From positions 306,549 to 370,548 of the forward strand of contig NZ_VYGV01000007.1 in the NCBI RefSeq assembly GCF_013387465.1: a DNA stretch of 64,000 nucleotides. Reading direction: 5' to 3'. The notes under the pieces were generated by a model. It saw only the letters and a list, made by a program, of their open reading frames with translations. It had not been told where the DNA came from and made no database searches. Shown here piece by piece: positions 51,301 to 57,724 of the stretch (position 1 is the first letter of the stretch; every line of letters starts with the position of its first letter). This DNA comes from Hydrogenophaga aromaticivorans (GTDB lineage: Bacteria > Pseudomonadota > Gammaproteobacteria > Burkholderiales > Burkholderiaceae_C). Position numbers and translations under genes: made by a program.

Positions 51301-54300
51301 GGCGGCGCAGGAAGCGGTGACAGCCATGACCGCGACCAAGGCCGGTCTGACGACCACCAAGACCGACCTGACCACGGCCAACACGGGCCTGACGACGACC
51401 AACACCAACCTGACCACGGCCAACACCAACCTGAGCAGCCAGAATGCCACGCTGCAGACCGAGGTGACGGCCCTGATCGCTCAGCGCGATGCCTTGGACG
51501 CAGACGACACAGCGGGTCGCCAGGCCATCCAGAATCAGATCAATGCCAAGAACACGACGATCAACAACAACAACAACACGATCAATGCAAACACCAGCAC
51601 CATCGAGGCGAACACCGACACGATCGAGGCGAACACGACCGAAATCGGCTTGCTGACCACCCGCATCACCAGTCTGGATGGGCAGATCGTCAATGTGCAG
51701 ACCGACATCACCAACGACGTGTACAGCGACGTGGCCGCCCTTGGTCCAACGGCGAAGTTCCTGACCATCAGCGATGCAGAGGCCAAGCTGGGCAACATCT
51801 ATGTTCGGGGCGACAAGCTGCAAGGCAATGGCGTGCTGGACGCGCCGGGTGACGCCGAGATCAGGATCACGAACAATGGCCCGAGCTTCCTGATCCTGAA
51901 CGACCTGACCATCCCGGCGGATGAGGGCGGGAGGATTTACTTCAACAGCGTGGACGTCAAGGACAACACCCAGATCAACGGCATCAATGGCGCCGCCGGG
52001 GGTGCAGGTTTCGACATCTTCACGGCGGACAGCACCACCGATTTCAGTGGCAGCACGGTCTTGCCGGGCAAACCCAAGATCGTGGTCGAAAGCAAGTACG
52101 ACCCGCTGGATCCCTTCTACAGCAGCCAGACGCTGGCGGGCGGCGCGGCCACGGTGGCCCCAGACATCATCCTCAAGGGGGACATCAGCAACCTGCGTGG
52201 CCTGGTCAAGATCGACAGCGCCGCGGGCAGCATCCGCATCGAGCAGACGGCCAGCATCCGGGCCGACGATGTGGAAGTGAAGACGCGCAATGGCGACTTC
52301 GTTCAAAGTTACAGCAACACGTTCAGCCATGTGGCCGGCGCCCCGCTGACGACCACCAATGGCGATCCCAACCTGGCCTTCCCGGACAACATCGCCGAGA
52401 TCTCCCGCACGCCCGAGGCGGTGGGGTCGGGCATCGTGGCCAACGGCAGCGTGCTGATCGCCGCCCGCTACCTGAACATCAACGGCACCATCCAGAGCGG
52501 CATCCCGGAGTGGGGTGTGCGCATTCCCGCCGGCGCCACCGTGTCGGTGGGTGGTGTGAACATGTCGTTTGCCGAGGCACAGGCGCACTACAACAGCCTG
52601 ACGCCTGCTCAACAAGCGGTGCTGGGCTCGGAGTATTTCCAGGTCAGCGGTGCCACCGTGAGCGGACTCAGCGGCAACCAGCAAGGCGCCTGGGAAGACA
52701 TCAAGGTGAGCTACAACGCGAAGGAAAACCGCCTCGAACTCAGCGGCGTGCGCGTGCAGGGCGGCTATATCGAATTGTTCGGCCAGATCTTCAACACCAA
52801 CCAGGTCGGCGGCGGGAAGCTGCGGGTGATGGATGGTTACGGTCAGATCAAGGTCGACAACGAAAGCAGCCTGCCCATGTGGGTCAACCTGCTGGACACC
52901 GGCAAGGGTGTGCAGGGTGAAATCAACATCACCAACATCAGTGGCGTTGACGCCAGTGGCGCTCCCATCATCACCACCACCCAGTTCCTGCGCGGTGCCG
53001 GTGGGTCACGCAGCGCCTTCTACGACCCGCAGGCCGGCTTGCGCTACACGATGACCGTCGGTTACGACGAGGGTCGTGTGGACTACTACCGCTACTCGCA
53101 AAACGGGTGGTTTGGCGGCGCCATTCTCAGCAGCAAAGTGCTGGACGAATACCGCATCGCCTCGCAGGTCCGCAGCAACGACCCGCTGTCGCAGGCGGAG
53201 TACCTTCAAGTGGTGTCGGGCGACAACTCGACGGTTTACTCCCCGGCCACCAGTGCCGTGTATGGTGCCTCGACCATTACCGGCGGCGACCAGGAGACCA
53301 TCAACACCGCAGCCCCCGTGCTGACGCCCGGCAACTCATGGCGTGACTGCAACTGGTGGACGCTGTGCGCCAACGCCACCCACTACCAGGAATTCACGGT
53401 CACCACGGCCACCAAGACCACGATCACCGAAAGCGTCAAGGCCGACCAGCGCATCGGCATCGAATTCATCGGATTCGATCAGGGCACGGTGAATGTGGCT
53501 TCGGTCGGTGATGTGGTGCTCAACGGCGCCATCAACAACGCCAGTGGTGAAACCAGCGTCAGCTCGGGGGGCAGCATCACGCAGAACGGTGACCTGAACA
53601 TCATCAGCGGCGTGAACGTCAATCTGGCGGCGGGTACGGGCATCGGTTCCGGAACGCAGGCGGTCCAGACCAACATCAGCGACAGCGGCCGGCTCAACGC
53701 CACCTCCAGCGCGGGCGAGGTGCACATCAAAGAGATGGTGGGCAACCTGAACGTGGGCACCATTGGCGGTGCTGGCGTCAGCAATGTGGTGCTTGAGGCC
53801 GACAAGAACATCGTCGACGCCGCAGCGGGGTCCTACGTCCAGGGCCGGCGCGTGGAGCTGCTGTCCAACAACGGCGGCATCGGTTTGACCGGCGCGCCGC
53901 TGACCGTGCGGACCGGCTACACCACCAACATGTCGCAGTGGTCCAACAACGGCTTGCTGGCGACGGCACGCGACTCGATCAGCATCCGCAACCTCGCGGA
54001 CGCCGCCAACCCCGCCATCTACAACGGCAACCTGTTGCTGATTTCGGCGGAGTCGAAAACGGGTGACGTGCGCATCGAGACCAGCGGTGCCGTGATCGAC
54101 AACAACCCGTTCGAGACCATCGACACCCGGACCGAGACGGAGTTGGCCAATCTCTGGGACGAACTGCGCCTGCGTGGTGCGCCATCGGTGGAAAAAGCCA
54201 ACGAGGCGGTCGCGGCCTTCGAGAGCGGCAAGAACAACAACTACCGCCAGTACTGGCAGTTGCGCAAGGGGCAGGCGGATCAGGGTGCGGTCTACGATCC

Positions 54301-57300
54301 GGGGTATGTCTACGCCGTCTCCGTGGGCGAGCGCAGCGCGCTGGAGGCCGCTGGTCTGACACCCCTGCAGATCGATGAGTTTGCCCAGAGCCGCACGGAT
54401 CAGTACCACGCCTTGCACGCGGAAGTGGGCGGCCTGACCACGACCTTTGACAGCGGTTTTGCGTACGACGCTTCGGTGGCGACCGGTACCGGCGAAGAAA
54501 CACAAATCCGCACCGGGGCCACCTGGACCGACGCCCAGCTCGCGCTCTCGGTGGGTGCCGGTCTGCTGAAGAACATCACCGACACGGTGACCTCGGTCAA
54601 GGAACCCAACGTCAAGGGCAACAACATCACGCTGGTCGCGGGCACGTCGATCGGCTCGATGAACCCCAATGTCGACATCACCTTGCCAACCGGTGCGACA
54701 CCCGCGGAGATTGCCGCTTTCCTGGCCGCGTTGACAGCCGATCAGAAGGCGGCGCTGGCGGCGGCGGAGCGTGGCGATGCGACGGTGACCGGCAACGTGA
54801 TCTCGATCATCCGGCCCCGCGCGGTGAACGTGGAGACCGGAACCGGAGCGCTCACCGCCAGCGCGGCTGCGGGGGATGCGTTCATCGGGTCCGAGAAAGA
54901 CTTGCGCATCAACCAGGTCACCGCGAGCGACAACGTGCGGATCAAGGTGGCGGGGGCCCTGATCAATGCCGCGACCGTGGCCGGCACGAACAACGTGGTG
55001 GGTGACAACATCATCCTGGAAGCGGCCAACGGCGGCATCGGTGCGGCGGGATCGGCCCTGCGCATCAACCCGACCGCGGGCTCATCGCTGATCGCGCGCG
55101 CGGCCGGTGACATCTGGATCGAGACGCCAGCGGACCTGACGGTGGACACCATCTTCTCCCGAAACAACGTGAGTCTGGATGCGGTGGGTTCGATCCTGGA
55201 CATGCCGGGCGACTCGGTGGTCACGCCTGCGGTGAACATCCGCAGCAACAACGTGACGCTGGTGTCGCGCACGGGCAGCATCGGGGAGGAAGACAACGCG
55301 CTGGATGTGGGCGTGAACCCCGACGGGCATGTCGTGGCCACCGCGGACACGGTGGGTCAGGGGATTTACCTGAACGGCCCTTCTGGTGAGCACTTCAACG
55401 TGGGGGCGTCGACTTCGGGTGGGGCCACGGTCTTGTCGGCGGCCGAAAGCATGAAGGTCGACGGCACCGTGACCGGGCTGGGCAGCATCAGCCTGGTCTC
55501 GGGCGGCCAGACCACCCTGACCACGCAGGCCGATGTGAACTCGACCGCAGCGGACATCCAGATCCGGGCCGGGTCGTTGACCATGGAAGACAACGGTGTT
55601 GCCGCGGCGCGTGTTCGCTCCGGGACAGGGTCGATCGATGTCGAGACGGTGGGTGACGCCGTGATCACCGGCATCGAGAGCGGCAACGGCACCGCGAGCG
55701 CAGTGCGGGTGGTGAGCACGGGCGGGCGTGTGCTGGACGGTGGAGACACCCGTCTCGATGTGATCGCAGACACCGCACCGGCGGCGAAGTTCACCGTGGC
55801 GGGCCTGCTGGGCGTGGGCTCGGACGGCAATCCGCTGGACGTGCGCGTGCGCGATCTCAATGCCTCGTCTGTTCAAGGGAGCGTGGCGCTGGCGGCTGTC
55901 GGTGGGGTGAACATCGAAGCGGTGAGCGCGGGCGACGCCGTGCAGATCACCGCAGACGGCGACATCACCGGCCAATCGGTGACCAGCACGGGTGCCGGCA
56001 CCCAGGGCCCGGACAAGAGCGTGAGCGTGGCGTCCACGGGGGGCCGTGTGACCCTTGATTCGGTGACGGGCACGGGTCTGGTGAACGTGGACGGCCAGAC
56101 CGGCGTCGACGTCAACTCGGTCGAGAGCACCGGGGGCAGCGTGGTGCTGAACTCCAACGCCGGGAACGTGGTGGTTGACACCACCAAGGCACAGCAGGAC
56201 GTCACGATGACAGCGGCAGCGGGCACGGTCACTGCGGGCACCACAACCGCCACGGATGGCAACGTGAATCTCAGTGCACTGGGCGATATCGAAGCCACGA
56301 CCACGGTGGCGGGCGGGACGGTCCAGGTGACCAGTGCGGCGGGGCATGTCCGGTTGGGCAGCCTGACGGCACGAGGTGACGTGAGCGTCGACGGCCAGGC
56401 CGGTGTGCAGACGGGCACGGTCGAAAGCACCGCCGGCAGCGTGGTGTTGAACACCGACGGCGGCGACATCGATGCCGGCGTCACCAAGGCCTGGAAGGAT
56501 GTCACGATGCGCGCCGCTTCGGGCGCCATCTCGGCCGACACCACGGTGGCCACGACCGGCAATGTGACCTTCATCGCCCGGGGCGACATCAACACCGGCA
56601 GCACGACGGCGGGTGGTACGGTGGTGTACGACAGCGAGGAAGGCGACATCCGCACCGGAGAGGTGAGCACGGGCGGCGCCTTCACGGTGGAGACCGCTGG
56701 CAACATCGAGACCGGCACGGTGACGGCGGGCCGCGATGTGTCTTTGATCAGCACCCGCGGTACCGTGACCGCCGACAACACCCGCTCGGTGCGGGGTTCG
56801 GTGACCATGGAGGGCCAACAGGGCGTGACCGCCAATCGTGTGGTGGCCGCAGAAGATGTGACGCTGGCCAGCGCCCGGGGCGCTGTCGATGCTGGCACTC
56901 TCCTGGCTCGCCGGGGGTCGATCACATTGAGCGCCCGGCGCAACATCGACGTGGGCACGGGCACCGCCACCAACGGCAGCTTTGTGGCCGGCTCCACCGG
57001 TGGCAGCGTCAACGTGGGCACGGCGAGTGCCGATGTGGTTTCGCTGAGCGCGCCGCGTTCGGTGACCGCTCGCACGCTCAACGTCGGCAGCCGGCTGAAC
57101 CTGGCGGGCCAGAACATTGCAGCGAACGTCAACAGCACCGGCGCGGGCGACGTGGGCGGGTCGGTGACCGGCTTTGGCGGCGGCATGGCGTCGAACGTGG
57201 AACTGGCCTTGAACAGTCCGTTTGCCTTCCGGTTCCAGGAGTTTTCCACCTCCACCGGCAACGTCAATGTGTTGGCCGGTGACCTGTTTGTTGACGCCAT

Positions 57301-57724
57301 GCGGGTGGGCAACCGCCTGACCATCAGCAACCCCAGGACCACGTTGTTGATCGATCAGAACGACCGCAGCATCCAGCCGTTTGATGTCCAGCTCTACTCG
57401 GCAGGCAGCCCGTTTGCCTTTGGTCTCACCGGCAACCGGGTGTTGACGGGGGCTTTCGTGATCTCGCGAGGCCCGGGTCACGAGGTGATTTCGCCCAATG
57501 GCAATAACCTGAGTGCGGCCGAACTGGGCGATCGCGAACTCTCGGTGCTGGGCACCTTGCCATCGCCGACGGACGGGTTCTTTAACGGTCAACCCGATGC
57601 CGAAGCGTTGGCCGGTCTGGTGACCTTCGTGGGCACGCCGGTGAATGGTGGTGACGAATGCGGGTCTGAAGCGGGCCAAGGTGCTGGCGATTCCAATAAC
57701 TCCAAATGCAAAGAAGAAAACTGA
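36302..57724 (+). CDS. Giant two-partner-secretion exoprotein (TpsA), filamentous adhesin-like
   Basis: A 7,140-residue exported protein, among the largest bacterial open frames. Residues 7-34 are an extended signal peptide region (NRLYRLVWNDALMIWTAVAE then RGRGK), and the hydrophobic part (LLALNAGFVLGPPATA) is cleaved near A60. Residues about 61-320 form the TPS secretion domain, with NVFFASPHGFLVGSGGVV at residues 146-163 as in LktA-like filamentous adhesins. Most of the rest is tens of short, glycine/alanine/valine-rich repeats (for example AGGGAAGVGA then VNVVTSNTEAGIG), predicted to form a long beta-helix. The middle has three about 1.27 kb tandem units with charged linkers (38618-42410), a calcium-loop-like motif near residue 3550, and a heptad coiled coil near residues 5007-5146. 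The C-terminal 610 residues change to simpler repeats, and the end has a cysteine pair, C7120 and C7136, in the last 21 residues. The TpsB gene overlaps the stop codon. Function as adhesin or cohesive filament is inferred. Confidence 0.92.
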   Translation: MHRHSSVNRLYRLVWNDALMIWTAVAEIARGRGKSGTGRRRMTALLALNAGFVLGPPATAGPNNIQPDGRTQTTVSASGGATSVHTSTTSGSNAFNSFSTFAVGGGQVVNMHLPGGSANLINMVTDSRVTINGMLNSIKGNKIGGNVFFASPHGFLVGSGGVVNVGSLTVSTPTRSFLDTFFTDTGDIDALSVGALLDGSAPDEGGAITIDGTVNAMGGVRFRGGSVRISGTVYRGAKFVGLAPDFSDVVNVNGLAAGTKIVEVDGRIQVVAEDDPAAAVAPVASAAEEDSENQTGSVDIQASQDVSVSGVIRNEGSEGVSGGQIAIQAGNNITLESGANISAAGLGNNSSGGTVYMMAANSAVAQTGALVNTSAGATGDGGAIEFSARKNVELAGGQFRASSTTGTMGTVLIDPETVTVSADYYSGGANHNIVADNTITVNAGVVVSTRNVDGGDTANQTTAVSVGNSGNLNLQAGSITLNTGSTLIASADSGFNGGDITINATRAPGGALGGGGNASITATGATIMGASVSVQAQSDYDDTGALVPLPLAIPSATASISLTDTAVSASGTLAIGAKASVDTSPLGSTPLAISVVNSSATVNVAGTSVLSSTGNATLNAESTVTSNVKPTGLGLALPADAAVAISTINSTATVKVGGSSSVTTDAALELSAKNTVEATTVADITASQPAAVGGTVALTVLTTVTKASIEDSATTQAASLKVSAESKNTVVNTAKAAAKGATKQTEAEKLADGPSETEKALDDYKVEGSTSGGSVDVAAAVAIVSLNSQTQASIGSSALQNTTGLATVSSVASNASTVDADGSTVGEGADVGIGAAFALNIGALTNTALIGDNAQVQANGLTLQATVPAGESNTFATSSKSGAGASNVGVAGSLAINTLASTTTALIQGDSDSSGTGASVDAGTGDILIEAGNASTSTVTVGAEVQGTGDSAKVGVGASVGVNVVANKTVAEVADLAVISGGANFGLNAQSAHSMGTDVTGGAAGAGIAVTPLVAVSIGDNTTIARLGDNAAGLNLTGAYSSDANQSSEQTTVATGQTQGNDVSVGVSLALGMANDTVIASVERNVSAVDGVSVGATSVARSDTSATASVAGGQEADDNGDAPAEAGGAPGKSVDEQVAAQGDSAKDKGKATADKAPAAPETSGGKTGKKLDKTTNPTGDEAPKAETSEGGVSVAAAVGINVASSETRASIGTGRSITSTGGALSVTSTAETDAAAKADGSQTDAGGTNVGIGAAVAVNAATATNTAIVSDNANVNAQGLTVQAGMDGAAKNDFVAEAQSGAGAGKVGVAGSLAINTVANTTTALVQGDTDTAGAGFGVGATVNAGTGDILIEAGNASTSTVTAGAEVEAGAEAKVGVGASVGVNVVANKTVAEVADKAAITGGANFGLNASSDHTMGTSVEGGASGAKISVTPVVAVSVGDNTTVARLGENTTGLGISGAYSSQADHSSEQTTVATGQTQGNQVAVGASIAVGIANDTVIASVERDISADGGVEVGAMSVARSDTSATASVAGGQEADENGDAPAEAGGAPGKSVDEQVAAQGDSAKDKGKANADKAPDAPETTGGKTGGKLDTNVEANKTGNQAGKAEADSNGDGTGEGVAVAAAVGVNVANSETTASIGKGRSITSTGGALSVTSLAETDAKALADGSQTDAGGTDVGIGAAVAVNAATAKNTAIVSDNAVVNTEGLTIQAGMDGTAKNDFVADAKSGAGAGNVGVAGSLAINIVDNSSQARLEGDTDASGTGASANANAGHILIEAGNASTSTVKAAADVKGTGATAKVGVGASIGVNVAVNKTVAEVADQAVLTGGANMAVNARADHTMSTELVGGSAGAKTSITPVVAVSIGVNTTQARVGASATGLNLSGAFSSSAEQSNVMTTKATAQAQGDTAVGASLAAAIAVDDVSAELQRDIDSSTGVELIALSETSITTETTAGAKGAKKAKTNATTGEEEPEANTTADEQKKNQLDFAKNKNAGASTVDTSSPEAKTPDTSSSTPGTDKPTQASEQTRKDQQGKKISVAAAIGVSVARNQGRAEIGQGLNINAGTGELKLDAQSDTNYTTKSSGEAVSEDDAVGVAVAVTATHNVTQATLGAGTTVSQAGDVNINAASRQNRDAAFQTAMSAEAVSGASGGGTAVAGGLALVVNENQTLASIDEGATLGSAGNEVGHVSVTATDTSKISAQARAGALSKGGESKTGVGASFAVLVSLNENHAVVGRDADESDTFDPTAVNAESLTVLATKNRVSTPAAKNLTVDGVKNLDFDTFDPADYLASNNYYTEAIAGAASQGDTAVAGAFAVNVFTNKSIAELGEGVAVTTIGSTGPQSLGVDVSSSSDMQSVTIAGAAAGAKQTGVGISNADTVNLDETRAAIGADSTVLANGASAGVKVQAESLQEMTNVGVSAGASTSGTAVAGVLGVVVALGKTEALIGDGAAVKALGDVSVKATTDVTGVMVSGGVSAANQTGIGASIAAQILANATSATIGAADVSAAKQLTVAAQADESVTSAVVAGAGAGTTAVAGALSVNVIVGDTTALVNQGAQVNTDAGYSSADQGVAITASDDTTILAITGGGAGGGTTGVGAALDTDVMAKTVTAGIADGAGTQVNAKKDVVIDASASEDLTSVTVGFGGGGTTGVGGAVSVAVVKNDVHAMIGSQAGVDADGNVGVNAQDDVQAVLAAGGVAGGGTTGVGGSIGVATLFGTTRATIGDSAVVNARGLGDARTVYTGETTGGDTSIEPADLGAKKTELAKGLSVTAYNREELITTVFSAGGGGTTGVAATVSADVIANTTEASIGRSARINETNTLAHADQEVRVKAIDETSLINTAGGAGGGGSAGVGAAANVGVIAKTTTAKIGKDTLVNAKKAVEVEAASLDSTLSTTVGLAGGGSVGVGGAVAGVGIANTTQALIEDGTSVADAAQVNVTGGNLSVKADEFANSWMISGGAAGGGAAGVGASLSVAVNASTTQARIGNFAETNATGITSVHADSTESVNTITVAGSGGGSAGVSGSIGVNVVTSNTEAGIGSNAQVNQTLAAAGQGVDVKATDRIESLSVTGAAAGGGAAGVGAAVAVTVAQNTTQAYIGSNAQVSASQDVSVDASSDKLIDSVAAAGAGGGAAGVAGAISIVAVGMVLDGDSSGGLGNTVTNTDSETGKSKVGDMLGSSAQSQQTKSDLDSQTGKMAVGNAVSDSAPVPDQNTIASIGTGATVKAGRDVTVAASDTTEVLQVGGGAAGGGAAGVAGTLGVTLLRDSAAATVGDGAHVDAGRTLDVNAETRESVLNIGVSAAGGGAAGVSGSVAINVISSETVAAIGAAQINQSVAGSGNRSVLVRAQSDSELITVAGSGGGGGAAAVGGVLNVNTLSKNTSAHIGEGASVDADLDVRVAADSQQQIIGAGISVQGSGAASVGGAAAVNVIDNNTQAFIGSAQDDATKTAAHIDSDGNVAISAADDTLLMGVSASATGSGIAAVGGAVGVNVITSETLAYLGDNSSVNARGNAVSGATVYDGSIDQTTARALPTAPTGKGDLDVDGDGVKDGDVNDGASFNMSASGDGGGDASDTSNPETTRDSEGNAISGIAGGLGTRGTEQVKGFSVTAVGSEKIITASLGVAAAGAAGVTGTVTSNVISSVTQARIGDGAQVNKTDAAGAPVGADAVGTAPSVRVRATDDTLVVMASGTMSGGIAGVSGSVNTVVVDKQTSATIGDADVKARNVDVRAEASEDLFLATANVSVGAAGIGAAVSVASVANTTTAGIDAGANVDATGDLRVNADQDTAIDMYTLAGSGGVVAVSGAVSVGVVDNTTQAYVEGAASPAEAATLNAGGTTEVAATSSAAMSSVTGSAAAGGVGVAGSVGVKVLTSSTTASIGDNTRVNQTRGGAAQDVKVSASDTVNLKGGGLAGAVGGFGVGAMSDTNIVRNTTTASIGNSTLVDADRDVGVTAASSKNVESTAIAIAAGALFGGAGSASVAVIGASLDDEAQEGLGDGATAGRADQQAQQTNAGSQLDDVSGSAHLTGAKSTVNTKAAGLGVAGDMNSSSTASQDKTQAFIGNNSRVTAGGQVDVTASDKTQLDLEVVGAAGGAVGIGAAVGVGITHSTTEAFVGSSTAVDAAGDVSITAAAGNLNATGSRVRSTAGAGGVIGVSAAVSVLKDSSTTRAYVGSNASIERADELLVNAETDRRASATTIGAAAGGLAIGASVASATFGGSTSAYFQPNVDVGKTAGKLVNDVTISASDGSVASASATAGAAGIVSGSGAVATAEVTSGVSAVMGSGAEVVAQDDVSVTAEATPETRAEAKGVSIGAGSVGASLATASTTSNVEARIDGDASISGDKLDVVAQRLVGASPTTAAQAFGASGGVLFGINATLAKAESAGTTRSAIGDNATLTMGGATTVHADSHTQQVSSGVGISVGGLLAVGADYSQASSNTLTEATVGNGVKLTGPALSVLADSSDTNFAHGIAGSGGLVSAPFSEAKTVSTSQTRASTGSGDNVGGDGRKIDVDAFVMRSSYDGLFDAWMQSTNASLIGVSGAKATNSSGATTSSTVGANGYVEADSVSVQASNTVEKGGPGTANLPGVTSVTGAAIAVPSWNVNSASGGLADVPAADSLTTITNSAVAEVGAGATVQQTGSFMAPGAYKFDAWNDVTAEDRVKMASGGAVSAASGSSKVLADTNVAKVKVGDGAALSATGDLMMGARSVADISTQTSVDVWGLVGVAPKGDSVSRFKASNSIEIGAASLEAQNDIRLNAGASTLYNPETGSNTGLNSGSVVARTDVFNNTAIPVNRDPIADAVIETDSQITIADGAVLNSVSDVALFAEKGGATASGVGIGKDLYREALAAVGSAISNAFGGGDVSFETRTGNSVKTQTSGVTVNGEIHVGTHRKQNLEIDINGNVVAKTDGISIANTGVASLAQDILDRIDALNQLIREYSGGSAGSDAAIAVAAYQSEIRFLERKLVELGFQPDPLGGGFAGVAGLSPKEAAQEAVTAMTATKAGLTTTKTDLTTANTGLTTTNTNLTTANTNLSSQNATLQTEVTALIAQRDALDADDTAGRQAIQNQINAKNTTINNNNNTINANTSTIEANTDTIEANTTEIGLLTTRITSLDGQIVNVQTDITNDVYSDVAALGPTAKFLTISDAEAKLGNIYVRGDKLQGNGVLDAPGDAEIRITNNGPSFLILNDLTIPADEGGRIYFNSVDVKDNTQINGINGAAGGAGFDIFTADSTTDFSGSTVLPGKPKIVVESKYDPLDPFYSSQTLAGGAATVAPDIILKGDISNLRGLVKIDSAAGSIRIEQTASIRADDVEVKTRNGDFVQSYSNTFSHVAGAPLTTTNGDPNLAFPDNIAEISRTPEAVGSGIVANGSVLIAARYLNINGTIQSGIPEWGVRIPAGATVSVGGVNMSFAEAQAHYNSLTPAQQAVLGSEYFQVSGATVSGLSGNQQGAWEDIKVSYNAKENRLELSGVRVQGGYIELFGQIFNTNQVGGGKLRVMDGYGQIKVDNESSLPMWVNLLDTGKGVQGEINITNISGVDASGAPIITTTQFLRGAGGSRSAFYDPQAGLRYTMTVGYDEGRVDYYRYSQNGWFGGAILSSKVLDEYRIASQVRSNDPLSQAEYLQVVSGDNSTVYSPATSAVYGASTITGGDQETINTAAPVLTPGNSWRDCNWWTLCANATHYQEFTVTTATKTTITESVKADQRIGIEFIGFDQGTVNVASVGDVVLNGAINNASGETSVSSGGSITQNGDLNIISGVNVNLAAGTGIGSGTQAVQTNISDSGRLNATSSAGEVHIKEMVGNLNVGTIGGAGVSNVVLEADKNIVDAAAGSYVQGRRVELLSNNGGIGLTGAPLTVRTGYTTNMSQWSNNGLLATARDSISIRNLADAANPAIYNGNLLLISAESKTGDVRIETSGAVIDNNPFETIDTRTETELANLWDELRLRGAPSVEKANEAVAAFESGKNNNYRQYWQLRKGQADQGAVYDPGYVYAVSVGERSALEAAGLTPLQIDEFAQSRTDQYHALHAEVGGLTTTFDSGFAYDASVATGTGEETQIRTGATWTDAQLALSVGAGLLKNITDTVTSVKEPNVKGNNITLVAGTSIGSMNPNVDITLPTGATPAEIAAFLAALTADQKAALAAAERGDATVTGNVISIIRPRAVNVETGTGALTASAAAGDAFIGSEKDLRINQVTASDNVRIKVAGALINAATVAGTNNVVGDNIILEAANGGIGAAGSALRINPTAGSSLIARAAGDIWIETPADLTVDTIFSRNNVSLDAVGSILDMPGDSVVTPAVNIRSNNVTLVSRTGSIGEEDNALDVGVNPDGHVVATADTVGQGIYLNGPSGEHFNVGASTSGGATVLSAAESMKVDGTVTGLGSISLVSGGQTTLTTQADVNSTAADIQIRAGSLTMEDNGVAAARVRSGTGSIDVETVGDAVITGIESGNGTASAVRVVSTGGRVLDGGDTRLDVIADTAPAAKFTVAGLLGVGSDGNPLDVRVRDLNASSVQGSVALAAVGGVNIEAVSAGDAVQITADGDITGQSVTSTGAGTQGPDKSVSVASTGGRVTLDSVTGTGLVNVDGQTGVDVNSVESTGGSVVLNSNAGNVVVDTTKAQQDVTMTAAAGTVTAGTTTATDGNVNLSALGDIEATTTVAGGTVQVTSAAGHVRLGSLTARGDVSVDGQAGVQTGTVESTAGSVVLNTDGGDIDAGVTKAWKDVTMRAASGAISADTTVATTGNVTFIARGDINTGSTTAGGTVVYDSEEGDIRTGEVSTGGAFTVETAGNIETGTVTAGRDVSLISTRGTVTADNTRSVRGSVTMEGQQGVTANRVVAAEDVTLASARGAVDAGTLLARRGSITLSARRNIDVGTGTATNGSFVAGSTGGSVNVGTASADVVSLSAPRSVTARTLNVGSRLNLAGQNIAANVNSTGAGDVGGSVTGFGGGMASNVELALNSPFAFRFQEFSTSTGNVNVLAGDLFVDAMRVGNRLTISNPRTTLLIDQNDRSIQPFDVQLYSAGSPFAFGLTGNRVLTGAFVISRGPGHEVISPNGNNLSAAELGDRELSVLGTLPSPTDGFFNGQPDAEALAGLVTFVGTPVNGGDECGSEAGQGAGDSNNSKCKEEN
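38618..39868 (+). repeat. Giant-gene tandem unit 1
   Basis: The first of three about 1.25-1.29 kb units inside the exoprotein. Each unit begins with VAAAVxxxVxxSxT-type segments, passes through GAGAxxVGVAGSLAIN and GTGDILIEAGNASTSTV, and ends in a hydrophilic linker containing VDEQVAAQGDSAKDKGK. This unit ends at the linker encoded around 39655-39868. Confidence 0.8.
39869..41158 (+). repeat. Giant-gene tandem unit 2
   Basis: The second unit is very close to unit 1 at both DNA and protein level. The linker landmark GACGAGCAGGTCGCCGC recurs 1,266 bases after its position in unit 1 (39704 to 40970), exactly 422 codons later, so reading frame is kept. The stretch encoding GDILIEAGNASTSTVT is identical over about 50 bases between units 1 and 2, indicating recent duplication or gene conversion. 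Confidence 0.8.
41159..42410 (+). repeat. Giant-gene tandem unit 3
   Basis: The third unit is more diverged, especially after GHILIEAGNASTSTVKA. Its linker landmark ADEQKKNQLDFAKNKN begins near 42245, 1,275 bases after that of unit 2, and it is followed by a serine/threonine/proline-rich stretch before the beta-helix repeats resume at about 42415. Confidence 0.7.
51320..51740 (+). repeat. Heptad-repeat coiled-coil segment of the exoprotein
   Basis: Residues about 5007-5146. Two runs have an exact seven-residue period: first with Leu repeated (GLTTTKT, DLTTANT, GLTTTNT, NLTTANT, NLSSQNA, TLQTEVT), then with Ile repeated (INNNNNT, INANTST, IEANTDT, IEANTTE, IGLLTTR, ITSLDGQ). This resembles the stalks of trimeric autotransporters rather than a beta-helix and interrupts the otherwise beta-rich protein. 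It is preceded by a helical stretch with Leu/Ile heptads (RFLERKLVELGF). Confidence 0.75.

Noticed and set aside
51320..51740. Short 21-base periodic DNA considered as a satellite or CRISPR repeat
   Set aside because: The period equals seven codons and encodes coiled-coil heptads, so protein selection explains it.
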